From Desulfobacterales bacterium (lineage in GTDB: Bacteria; Desulfobacterota; Desulfobacteria; Desulfobacterales; SpSt-501), in assembly GCA_025454255.1 (NCBI GenBank), contig JALOOU010000035.1:1-33306 (forward strand): a stretch of DNA of 33,306 nucleotides, read 5' to 3'. Position numbers and translations under genes: made by a program. Below, one piece after another: positions 1-7,986 of this stretch; within the stretch, counting starts at the first letter, position 1, and the number at the start of each line of letters is the position of its first letter. The notes under the pieces are model-generated. The model was given only the letters and a program-made list of their open reading frames with translations, was not told where the DNA came from and did not search any database.

Positions 1-3000
1 GGGGCTGCGCTCCTCGAGGGTGGAGAGGATTTCGACGCGCTTGATGGAGTCGATGCCGAGGTCGGTTTCGATGTCCATGTCGAGGCCGAGCATCTCCACA
101 GGGTAGCCGGTCAGCTCGGCCACCACCGCCAGCAGCAGCGCGTTCAGATCGCCGCTCGGGGCCGGGGGGGCGGGCGCGCCGATCGGGTCCGGGGCGGCTG
201 CCGCCGCCGGCGCTGCGGGCGGAGGAGCGGGCGCCGCTTGCGCGGCTGCCGCCGGTCGGTCGGCCGGCGGCTCGACCGCAACGCCGGCGGGGGGGGATGC
301 CAGTCGGCCGGTGGTCTGCACCAGTTCGAGCAGGACCCGGGTGGCTTCAGCCTGGGTCTCCAGAAATTTCTGATGGGCGGTTGCGGTCTGGACCTGGATG
401 GCCTGGATGGTTTTCAACCCCTCCTGGACCGAACGCAGCGCATCCTGGACCGTTTGGGGCATGGCGTCGGGCGTCTCTTTCCTCATCGTTTCTGCATCGG
501 CATGGGTGGTTGGCTCGGGCCGGCCGGTGCCGGCCCTGGTGGTTGCGGCGAAGGCGCGGCTGGCCGCCGCGCCGGAGGAGCCGCGCGGCGGCGCGGCGTT
601 GCCGCCGGGCTGGGGCCCGGCGTGCCGGTAGTTGGCCCCGTGGATCGGTACCGACATGCGCTTGGGCGTGGGCGGCGGCGCGGGCTCTTCCCAGCGCTCG
701 AGCGCGACGGCATGCCCGAGCGCCGCCAGCCGGCAGAGCACCCGGCCTAAGTCCGCAATGCCGTCGCGCCGGCCGGCGAAGGGATCCAGCGCAAGGGCGT
801 GCGCGGCGCGGCCGTCCAAGATGGCGGCGACGAGGCCGGTCAGAACCGATTTCGGGCCGACCTCGACGAAAGTGGCCGCCCCCGCGCGGGACATGGCCTC
901 GATCTGGCCGATGAAATCGACCGGCCGTCCCAGGTGCTCCGCGAGCAGGCGCCTGGCCGCATCCGCATCCCGGGGGTAGGTTCGGGCGGCCACGTTGGAG
1001 AAGACCGGCATGTCGGTCGGCGTGATCGCCGCCTGCGCCACCTGCCCTGCAAACTCCTCCTGGGCGGCTCTCATCAGCGGGCTGTGGAACGCGCCGCCGA
1101 CCGCCAGCGTTTTGACCGTGAAGCCGTTTTGCCGGCAGAGCCGCTCGGCCTCGGCGACGGCCGCGGCGGCTCCGGAGAGGACCGCCTGCGCGGGGCTGTT
1201 GCGGTTGGCGAGCACGACCTCGATCTTCTCGCGGGCGATAAGGGCCTCGATTTCGGCCAGCGGGCCGCGCACCGCCGCCATCGTCCCGCGCCCCTGCGCG
1301 CCCGCCCGCGCCATGGCCCGGCCCCGGGCGGCCGCAAGGCCGAAAAAGGTGGGTTCGTCCATCCAGCCTGCGGCGCAAAGAGCCGTCAACTCCCCGAAGC
1401 TGTGGCCGCCGACGGCATCGGGCCGGATGCCGAACTCCGCGAGCGCCCGCAGCGCCGCCAGGCAGGCCGCGCCGATCGCAGGCTGGGCGGTTTCGGTCGC
1501 CCGCAGGGCCTCCGCGGCGTTCTGGCTGTCGCGGCCGGATGGGGGGAAAACGACATCGCTCAGAAGCCCTTGCGCGGCGGCCAGCCGGTCGGCGTTTTCG
1601 AAGACGGCGAGCGCTGACGGGAAGAGGCAGGCCAGCGCCGACATCATGCCCGGGTACTGGCTGCCCTGGCCCGGGAACAGGAGCGCGAGCCCGCCGGGGG
1701 CGGGGCCGCGGCCGAAATAGACGTTGGGGATCGCGGCCGGCCCGGTGCCGCCGGGCTCATCCAGCAGCGGCAGCGCCTGCGTGAGCAGGGCGCCGGCGGT
1801 CCGGGGCGCCTCGATCACGGCCAGGAGCCGGTGCTCGTGCCGGTGGGAGAAGCCCGCTCGGCTCAGTCCGGCGCGGTGGGAGAACTCGGCCTCGCTCCAG
1901 CCGTCCGCCGCGGCCGCAAATTCCCGCACGCGGCCCCGCAGCGCGCCGATCTCTTCGGCCGAAAAGGCGAGCAGCTGCACCGACCCGTCCCAGGCGATCC
2001 GGGGCTTTTCCGGAAGGTGCTCTTCGAGCACCAGGTGGAAGTTGCTGCCGCCGAAGCCGAAGGAGCTGACTCCGGCGCGCCGCGGCTGCCCGGGGGGGGA
2101 GAGCCAGGGGCGGGTGCGGGAGTTGAGATAAAACGGCGACCGGTCCACATCCAGGGCGGGGTCCGGGTCTTCGGCCTTGAGCGTTGCCGGCAGCACCTTG
2201 TGGTGCAGGGCCAGCACGGCCTTGACCAGGCCGGCGGCGCCGGCGGCGGCCTTGGTGTGGCCGATCATGGACTTGACGGAACCCAGCGCGCAGCGCCGGG
2301 CGGTGCCGGGGGAGGCGCCCATCACCCGGCAGAGCGCCTGGAACTCGACTTTGTCCCCGACCCGGGTGCCGGTGCCGTGGGCTTCGATCAGCCCCACCGT
2401 CGCCGGGTCGACCCCTGCGGCGGCGTAGGCGGCGGTGAGGGCGTTCACTTGGCCGTCGATGCACGGGGCGTAGATGCTTTGCGAGCGCCCGTCGCTGGAG
2501 GAGCCGATGCCCTTGATCACCGCGTAGATGCGGTTGCCGTCGCGCTCGGCGTCCGGCAGGCGTTTTAGAACCAGCAGCCCGATGCCTTCGCCCAGCAGGG
2601 TGCCGTCGGCATTGCGGGAAAACGGCCGCACGTCGCCGGTGGGCGATAGGATCTGGGTCTTGGAGAAGCACATGTGCATGAAGATGTCGTTCAGGGTGTC
2701 CGCCCCGCCGGTGATCACCGTGTCGCACAGACCGGAGCCGAGCTCCAGCAGCGCCAGGTGAACGGCGGCCATTGAGCTGGCGCAGGCGGCGTCCACCACG
2801 CAGTTGGTTCCGCCCAAATCCAGCCGGTTGCTGATCCGGCCGGCGACGACGTTGCCGAGCAGCCCGGGGAAGGAGTTCTCCTGCCAGGGCACGTAGGCAT
2901 CCGCGATGCGTTGCACGATCGCTTCGGCCAGCTCGGGCGCGACGCCGTTCTCGGCCAGGGCGCGCCGCCAATGGGGGTGGCCGAGGCGGGAGCTGAGCGG

Positions 3001-3396
3001 GATCACCAGCTCCTGGGTCCCGGTGACGCCTAATATGACGCTGGTGCGGGCGCGGTCCACGGCCAGGCCGGCGTCCTCCAGGGCGTGCCGGGCGGCGGCG
3101 AGCGCCAGCAGCTGCGAGCTGTCGGTGGCCTCCAGCGCGGAAGGGGGAATCCCGAATTCCGAGGGGTCGAACTCCAGCGCCGGCAGAAAGCCGCCGCGGG
3201 TGCAGTAGACATGGTCCGGCCGTTTCGGGTCCGGGTCGTAGTAGTCGCTCGTGCGCCAGTGGGAGGCGGGAACCTCGGTGATGGCGTCCAGCCCCTGCCG
3301 CAGAAGGCGCCAATAGGCCTTCAGCCCCGCGGATTTGGGGAAAAAACAGCTCATGCCCACGATGGCGACGGGGCACTGGTGTTTTTCAACGCTCAC
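1..3396 (-). CDS. PfaA-like PUFA/polyketide synthase, KS-AT-ACP (C-terminus off window)
   Basis: Iterative type I synthase of the polyunsaturated fatty acid/secondary lipid class, which condenses malonyl units on tandem ACPs. The frame is open for 1132 codons to the left edge, so the 3' part is missing. KS domain (about 1-440): active Cys205 in VDAACASS, His340 in EAHGTGT, His380 in GHTKAAAG. AT domain (about 560-870): FPGQGSQYPGM, and nucleophile Ser666 in GHSFGE. An Ala/Pro linker contains a helical HQKFLETQ stretch like that of PfaA. A first ACP begins near residue 1065, with Ser1117 in LGIDSIKRVEIL, the signature of PfaA-type tandem ACPs. The start is GTG at 3396, followed immediately by EKHQCPVAIVGMS. 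Further ACPs and a KR would be expected beyond the edge in a true PfaA. The product (PUFA, glycolipid or other lipid) cannot be decided here. Confidence 0.9.
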   Translation of the reverse strand, partial: MSVEKHQCPVAIVGMSCFFPKSAGLKAYWRLLRQGLDAITEVPASHWRTSDYYDPDPKRPDHVYCTRGGFLPALEFDPSEFGIPPSALEATDSSQLLALAAARHALEDAGLAVDRARTSVILGVTGTQELVIPLSSRLGHPHWRRALAENGVAPELAEAIVQRIADAYVPWQENSFPGLLGNVVAGRISNRLDLGGTNCVVDAACASSMAAVHLALLELGSGLCDTVITGGADTLNDIFMHMCFSKTQILSPTGDVRPFSRNADGTLLGEGIGLLVLKRLPDAERDGNRIYAVIKGIGSSSDGRSQSIYAPCIDGQVNALTAAYAAAGVDPATVGLIEAHGTGTRVGDKVEFQALCRVMGASPGTARRCALGSVKSMIGHTKAAAGAAGLVKAVLALHHKVLPATLKAEDPDPALDVDRSPFYLNSRTRPWLSPPGQPRRAGVSSFGFGGSNFHLVLEEHLPEKPRIAWDGSVQLLAFSAEEIGALRGRVREFAAAADGWSEAEFSHRAGLSRAGFSHRHEHRLLAVIEAPRTAGALLTQALPLLDEPGGTGPAAIPNVYFGRGPAPGGLALLFPGQGSQYPGMMSALACLFPSALAVFENADRLAAAQGLLSDVVFPPSGRDSQNAAEALRATETAQPAIGAACLAALRALAEFGIRPDAVGGHSFGELTALCAAGWMDEPTFFGLAAARGRAMARAGAQGRGTMAAVRGPLAEIEALIAREKIEVVLANRNSPAQAVLSGAAAAVAEAERLCRQNGFTVKTLAVGGAFHSPLMRAAQEEFAGQVAQAAITPTDMPVFSNVAARTYPRDADAARRLLAEHLGRPVDFIGQIEAMSRAGAATFVEVGPKSVLTGLVAAILDGRAAHALALDPFAGRRDGIADLGRVLCRLAALGHAVALERWEEPAPPPTPKRMSVPIHGANYRHAGPQPGGNAAPPRGSSGAAASRAFAATTRAGTGRPEPTTHADAETMRKETPDAMPQTVQDALRSVQEGLKTIQAIQVQTATAHQKFLETQAEATRVLLELVQTTGRLASPPAGVAVEPPADRPAAAAQAAPAPPPAAPAAAAAPDPIGAPAPPAPSGDLNALLLAVVAELTGYPVEMLGLDMDIETDLGIDSIKRVEILSTLEERSP

Positions 3397-3505
3397 GGCT
3401 CAACCCCTGTGGTAGACCTGGGTCCGAGACGATGGGATGGTTTCCGACTGCGGTCAGGCAATACGAAATAGAGCCGGCCTACAGCCGGCACGATCGTAAA
3501 ATATC

Positions 3506-3534
3506 TATATACGAATAATTGCCTCGAATTTCAA
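3506..3534 (-). promoter_or_regulatory. sigma70-like promoter of the pfaA-like gene
   Basis: On the minus strand, TTGAAA (3534-3529), a 17-nt spacer and TATATA (3511-3506) lie just after the pfaD stop. This is one of the very few AT-rich stretches in this part of the window. The predicted start is near 3499, giving a leader of about 100 nt. The leader contains a GCCGGC-ctaca-GCCGGC hairpin (3473-3489). The pfaA-like gene can therefore be transcribed independently of pfaD. Confidence 0.65.
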
Positions 3535-3542
3535 GATTTAGT

Positions 3543-5198
3543 TTAAGAAGGCCCCTCCCCCAGGTGTTTCAGGACCTCGGGAAGTTCCATGGGGGCCATG
3601 GCGCCGGCGCTCTGCGGCAAGGCGATCCCCTGGCCCCGGAGCCAGGCCGCCCGCGTGGCCACGGCGGCGCCGAGCAAGAGGTTCAACGCCACGGTCACCG
3701 TGCGCCGGTTTTCGGCCTTTGCGAGGAAGCTGCCCTTGGCCCACTGGTTGAAGGCGCCCATGGCCGGGCCGCACCAGATCTGGTAGTCGAGTTTGCGCTC
3801 AGGCTCGCCCGCGATGGCCCAGCTCGAGGATTGCCCCAAATAGGAGCGGAAGACGAGCGCCATTTTATGCTTCGGGTCCCTTTCGGCCCGTTCGACCTGC
3901 CTGGGATCCCGCACCCGGAAAAATTCGCGCGTGTTCTCCCACTCCTGATCGAAGCGCCGACGGAGGATGTCCCGCTCGACGATCTCGCGCTGCCGTGGGG
4001 GGATCTGCTCGAAGCTCTCGTGGGCCGAGTAAAGCTCGTAGAGCTTGGCCGCGCGATGGGGAAACATGGTTCCGCGCTTCAGCACCTGCACCTTGACCCC
4101 CATCTCGAACATGTCGGCGGCCGGCGCCATGGCGACGTCCGCCTGGCCCGCCTCGGCCAGCATGGTGCAAACCGCACGGGAGGTGCCGGCCTCGACGCAG
4201 GCCTGGTGGATCGAGCCTGCGACGACGTAGGCCGCTCCCATGGCGAAGGCGGCGGCCGCGGCGGCGGGGGTGGCGACGCCCCCTCCTAAACCGATGGCCG
4301 GGGGCTCGGCAAAGCCGTGGGCCGCCGCCGTTTCATCCCGCAGCGCCTGCATCGTCGGCAGCAGGGTGATGGCGGGCCGGTTGTCCGTGTGGCCGCCGGA
4401 GTCGGCCTCCGCGGTGAGGTCGTCCACCATCGGCACCGCCGCCGCCAGGGCGGCTTCCGCGGCCGTGATCAGCCCGCGGTCGACGAGCCGGATCAGCAGT
4501 TTTTCCGGCGGGGGGGAGAGGAATTTGCGCGCCACTTCGACCCGCGACGCCTTCGCCACCAGTCGGTTGGCGCAGACGATGCGGCCGTGCGCGTCGCGGC
4601 GGATGCCCTTGACGCGGTAGTAGACGAGCGGCCAGGTCAGGTCGACGAAGGCCGAGGCGCTGGCCAGGCGCATCTGCCGGCGCAGGAAAAGCTCCACGAG
4701 GGCGGATTCGAGCTCGAGGTTCCCGGGGCTGTGGATCAGGTTGACCCCGAAGGGCACGCCGGCGGCCTCCGCCTGCAGGCGGGCGAGGGCGGCCTCCACC
4801 TCTGCGGGCAGCAGCCCGGCGGCGCCGAAGAAGCCGATCATGCCGGCCCGCCCCGCCGCAGTCACCATTTCGACGGAGGTGATGCCGTTGGCCATTTCGC
4901 CGACGACGTAGGCGAGGCGCAGGCCGTGTCGGGCCTTGAATGCGGCATCCCCCAGCGCCTCCGGCGGCAGCGGCGGGACGTAGGCCAGAAGCGGCAGCGC
5001 ACCGCTCGACTCCCCGGGGGCGGCGCCGATCTGCGCGGTCCCGTCCGGGGCCAGGCATAGGCCGTCGCGGCCTGCGACGACGTAGATCGGATGCGTCACG
5101 TTGAGCAGGCTGCGGGCGAGGCCGGCGGCGAGCGGTTGCGGGGGAGAACTCCCCTGGCGCCAGGTGCCGATCGGTCGGGGGGCAGTGGGGGTGTCCAT
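3543..5198 (-). CDS. pfaD: PfaD family enoyl reductase of PUFA synthase
   Basis: Stand-alone FMN-dependent enoyl reductase that acts in trans with PfaA-type synthases; 2-nitropropane dioxygenase-like TIM barrel, 551 residues, a normal family length. Recognisable stretches are the N-terminal HPIYVVAGRDGLCLA, the flavin-barrel motif GVPFGVNLIHSPGN, the glycine-rich phosphate-binding region GLGGGVATP followed by GAAYVVAGSIHQACVEAGTS, and the PfaD tail from EFFRVRDP to YQIWCGPAMGAFNQW. The ATG at 5198 (MDTPTAPRPIG) was chosen because upstream in-frame codons are low-complexity. No Shine-Dalgarno is visible. It is transcribed toward the pfaA-like gene with a 146-bp gap. In most described clusters pfaD is the last gene; here it is upstream of the KS gene. 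Confidence 0.93.
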   Translation of the reverse strand: MDTPTAPRPIGTWRQGSSPPQPLAAGLARSLLNVTHPIYVVAGRDGLCLAPDGTAQIGAAPGESSGALPLLAYVPPLPPEALGDAAFKARHGLRLAYVVGEMANGITSVEMVTAAGRAGMIGFFGAAGLLPAEVEAALARLQAEAAGVPFGVNLIHSPGNLELESALVELFLRRQMRLASASAFVDLTWPLVYYRVKGIRRDAHGRIVCANRLVAKASRVEVARKFLSPPPEKLLIRLVDRGLITAAEAALAAAVPMVDDLTAEADSGGHTDNRPAITLLPTMQALRDETAAAHGFAEPPAIGLGGGVATPAAAAAAFAMGAAYVVAGSIHQACVEAGTSRAVCTMLAEAGQADVAMAPAADMFEMGVKVQVLKRGTMFPHRAAKLYELYSAHESFEQIPPRQREIVERDILRRRFDQEWENTREFFRVRDPRQVERAERDPKHKMALVFRSYLGQSSSWAIAGEPERKLDYQIWCGPAMGAFNQWAKGSFLAKAENRRTVTVALNLLLGAAVATRAAWLRGQGIALPQSAGAMAPMELPEVLKHLGEGPS

Positions 5199-5207
5199 GG
5201 GATACAC

Positions 5208-5237
5208 CGAATAGGGTAAACCCGGCGCGCCTGTCAA
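5208..5237 (-). promoter_or_regulatory. possible pfaD promoter, short or no leader
   Basis: A perfect TTGACA (5237-5232) is followed after 18 nt by TATTCG (5213-5208), only 9 nt before the pfaD ATG. If used, transcription would begin almost at the start codon, matching the lack of a ribosome binding site. The -10 match is weak (three of six). Confidence 0.35.
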
Positions 5238-5289
5238 GCACCGGCAGCGCGCGGGCTGACGACGATGGGATCGCCCTCGGCCCCGGCGC

Positions 5290-6195
5290 TCACCCGCGGG
5301 GGTGGAACCGGCGGTGGATCTCGCGGAGCCGCTCGTTGGCCACATGCGTGTAGATCTGGGTGGTGGCGACGTCGGCGTGGCCGAGCATCTCCTGCACTGC
5401 GCGCAGGTCGGCCCCCCCCTCCAGCAGATGGGTGGCGAAGGAGTGCCTCAGGGTGTGGGGGGTGATGGCTTTCGCGAGGCCGGCCGCCCCGGCGTATCGG
5501 CGCAGCAGCTTCCAGAAGCCCTGGCGCGTGATCGGCCGGCCGGCGCGCGCCACGAACACAAACGGGCTGGGCCGGTTTTTAAGCAGCGCCTCACGGCCGT
5601 GGGCAAGGTAGAAGAGGAGCTTTTCGCGCGCATACCGGCCGATCGGCACCATGCGCTGCTTGGCCCCCTTGCCCATCACCCGCACGAAGCCGGCATCCAG
5701 GTGGACATCTTGGAGCCTGAGCCCGACGAGCTCGGAGACGCGCAGGCCCGCCGCGTAGAGGAGCTCGAGCATGGCGGCGTCCCGCACGCCCTGCGGGCGG
5801 CTGCTCGCGGGGGCGTTCAGCAGGCGGCGGACCTCCTCCACCGAGAGCACGTCCGGCAGCGTCAGGCTCATTTTCGGCAGGTCGATGAGTTTGGATGGGT
5901 CGGCCGGGAGCAGCTTTTCCCGGGCGAGGAAGCCGTAGAATCCCCGCACCGCGACGAGATGCCGCGCGCGGGAGCGGGCCCCCAGCCCCTGCGCGCGCAG
6001 GTCGATCAGGTGCTTCAAGATCAGCGGGGTGTCGGCCTCCGAGACGCTCGGCCGACCGCTGCGGGCCAGGAACTCCGCGTAGCGCAGCAGATCGCGGCTG
6101 TAGGCTTCGAGCGTGGCCTTGGCCAGGCCCTTTTCGACCAGCAGGTAGTTGATGAACCGGTCGATCAGCTGGTTGAGCGGGTTCGGCTCCGTCAT
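5290..6195 (-). CDS. xerD: tyrosine recombinase XerD
   Basis: Site-specific tyrosine recombinase of the XerC/XerD class, which resolves chromosome dimers at dif with its partner and FtsK; 301 residues, the family norm. The N-terminal SAM-like core-binding domain (about 1-95) starts with NQLIDRFINYLLVEKGLAK. The catalytic domain carries the Arg of LLYAAGLRVSELVGL, the Lys region RVMGKGAKQR, the HTLRHSFATHLLEGGADL box (His and Arg), the second His in LGHADVATTQ, and the nucleophile Tyr in IYTHV. The ATG at 6195 is preceded by GGGGAGAA. XerD is preferred over XerC from the overall sequence, but no dif site was found in the window, so it could be XerC or a close relative. Confidence 0.88.
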   Translation of the reverse strand: MTEPNPLNQLIDRFINYLLVEKGLAKATLEAYSRDLLRYAEFLARSGRPSVSEADTPLILKHLIDLRAQGLGARSRARHLVAVRGFYGFLAREKLLPADPSKLIDLPKMSLTLPDVLSVEEVRRLLNAPASSRPQGVRDAAMLELLYAAGLRVSELVGLRLQDVHLDAGFVRVMGKGAKQRMVPIGRYAREKLLFYLAHGREALLKNRPSPFVFVARAGRPITRQGFWKLLRRYAGAAGLAKAITPHTLRHSFATHLLEGGADLRAVQEMLGHADVATTQIYTHVANERLREIHRRFHPRG

Positions 6196-6284
6196 CGCAT
6201 TTTCTCCCCGGCGGTACACCGCCGCAGCGGCGGCCGGCCTCCTCCGCATGCATATCATCCCGGCGCCGGGATCGCCACTGCCGC

Positions 6285-6313
6285 TTGACTTTAAATCGGC
6301 CCCCACTTACAAG
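6285..6313 (+). promoter_or_regulatory. sigma70-like promoter of the gltB-like/gdhA operon
   Basis: TTGACT (6285-6290), exactly 17 nt, then TACAAG (6308-6313). The predicted start near 6320 leaves a leader of about 45 nt before the AGGAGG of the first gene. A 12-bp palindrome (6259-6270, built on CGGCGCCG) lies just upstream and could be an operator, but this is only positional. Confidence 0.65.
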
Positions 6314-6364
6314 CGTGCAGCGGTTGACTCGAATTCACTTTTTCAACCCACAAGGAGGGAGTCC

Positions 6365-7948
6365 ATGAATCTGCAACGGCCGAATGCGAACGACGCGCTC
6401 CAAACCGGCAATCGGTCCCGCAACGTCGTCCCCCAGTCGGGGATCTGCAGCCGCTGTATCGACGGCTGCCGTGGGAACTGCGACATGTTCCGCGCCACCT
6501 TCCGGGGGCGGGAGGTGCTCTACCCCGAGCCCTTCGGCAGCATCACCGCCGGGGCGGACAAAGACTACCCCGTGGACTACTCCCACCTCAACATCAACGG
6601 CTACGCCCTGGGGGCCAAGGGCATCGCGGCCGACCCGGACCGCGCCACCTTCCCCAACGTGGACACCGAGACCGCCTTCGGGGCGGCATCCAAAGTGAAA
6701 ATGAGGGTCCCGATCTTCACCGGCGCCCTGGGCAGCACCGATATCGCCCGCAAGAACTGGGAGCATTTCGCCGTGGGGGCGGCCATCAGCGGAATCACCA
6801 TCGTCTGCGGCGAGAACGTCTGCGGCATCGACCCCGGCCTGGAATTGAACGCCCAGGGCAAGGTGGTCAAATCGCCCGAGATGGACCGCCGCGTGCGCGA
6901 GTACCGCCGCTACCACGAGGGCTACGGCGACATCCTCGTGCAGCTCAACGTGGAGGACACGCGCCTCGGCGTGGCCGAGTATGTCGTCGAGCGTCTCGGG
7001 GTGGAGACCGTCGAGCTCAAGTGGGGCCAGGGCGCCAAGTGCATCGGGGGCGAAATCAAGGTCAATTCCCTCAGCCGCGCGCTCGAGCTCAAGCGGCGCG
7101 GCTACATCGTCACCCCGGACCCGGAGCTGCCCGCTCACCAGGCGGCCTTCAAGGCCGGGCCGCTCAAGCAGTTCGAACGCCACTCGCGCCTGGGGTTCAT
7201 CGACCGCGAGGGCTTCCTCCGGGAGGTGGAGCGCATCCGCAGCCTCGGCGCCAAGCGCATCACGCTCAAGACCGGGGCCTATCCCATGCGCGAGCTCGCC
7301 ATGGCCATCCGCTGGTCGAGCGATGCCAAGATCGACCTGCTGACCATCGACGGCGCCCCGGGCGGGACCGGGATGAGCCCGTGGCGCATGATGGTCGAGT
7401 GGGGGATCCCCTCCCTGTATCTGCACGCCATGGCCCACGACTTGTGCGCGCGCCTCGCCCGCCGCGGGCTGTGGGTCCCGGACATCGCCTTCGCCGGCGG
7501 CTTCTCCAGCGAGGACCATGTGTTCAAGGCGCTCGCGCTAGGCGCCCCCTTCTGCAAGGCGGTGTGCATGGGCCGGGCGCTGATGATCCCGGGCATGGTG
7601 GGCAAGAACGCCGAAAAGTGGCTGCGCGGCGAAGACGACGGGCTGCCCAAGAGCGTGTCGCGCTACGGCATGACCAAGGAGGAGATCTTCATGAACTACG
7701 AGGTGCTCAAGGACAAATACGGCGCCGAGGTGGAGCGCTTCCCGCTGGGGGCCATCGGGATTTACAACGCCGTCGACAAGATCCGCGTGGGCCTGCAGCA
7801 GCTGATGGCCGGCACCCGCAGCTGGGAGGTGGGCTACATCGGCCGGCAGGACCTGGTGGCGCTCACCGAGGAGTGCGCCAGAGTCACGGGCATCCCCTAT
7901 GTGATGGAGGCCTTCCGCGAGGAGGCCCTGGCCATCATCGACGCCTGA
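6365..7948 (+). CDS. FMN-binding glutamate synthase family protein
   Basis: Homologue of the FMN/synthase domain of GltB as a stand-alone protein of 527 residues. The family transfers amide nitrogen or ammonia to 2-oxoglutarate. An N-terminal cysteine cluster CSRCIDGCRGNC (C-x2-C-x3-C-x3-C, about residues 33-44) suggests an iron-sulfur cluster or metal site. The barrel carries VELKWGQGAKCIGGEIKV, then the FMN phosphate loop region with TIDGAPGGTGMSPW, and later IAFAGGFSSEDHVFKALALGAPFCKAVCMG. The start at 6365 has AGGAGG seven bases upstream; an upstream in-frame extension runs through the promoter and is rejected. No glutamine amidotransferase domain is present, so the nitrogen donor is unclear. 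It is followed after 38 bp by the gdhA-like gene, apparently in the same operon. Confidence 0.88.
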   Translation: MNLQRPNANDALQTGNRSRNVVPQSGICSRCIDGCRGNCDMFRATFRGREVLYPEPFGSITAGADKDYPVDYSHLNINGYALGAKGIAADPDRATFPNVDTETAFGAASKVKMRVPIFTGALGSTDIARKNWEHFAVGAAISGITIVCGENVCGIDPGLELNAQGKVVKSPEMDRRVREYRRYHEGYGDILVQLNVEDTRLGVAEYVVERLGVETVELKWGQGAKCIGGEIKVNSLSRALELKRRGYIVTPDPELPAHQAAFKAGPLKQFERHSRLGFIDREGFLREVERIRSLGAKRITLKTGAYPMRELAMAIRWSSDAKIDLLTIDGAPGGTGMSPWRMMVEWGIPSLYLHAMAHDLCARLARRGLWVPDIAFAGGFSSEDHVFKALALGAPFCKAVCMGRALMIPGMVGKNAEKWLRGEDDGLPKSVSRYGMTKEEIFMNYEVLKDKYGAEVERFPLGAIGIYNAVDKIRVGLQQLMAGTRSWEVGYIGRQDLVALTEECARVTGIPYVMEAFREEALAIIDA

Positions 7949-7986
7949 ACCCGATCTGCGACGGCAGCCCTTAAAGGAGGTCTCCC

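Noticed and set aside
1757..3376. Long minus-strand ORF of 539 codons in another frame
   Set aside because: It is an Arg/Ala/Pro-rich shadow of the KS gene, whose own frame holds all KS, AT and ACP motifs.
6335..7519. 394-codon minus-strand ORF opposite the glutamate-synthase-like gene
   Set aside because: Antisense shadow typical of high-GC DNA; the plus strand has the FMN-protein motifs, promoter and ribosome site.
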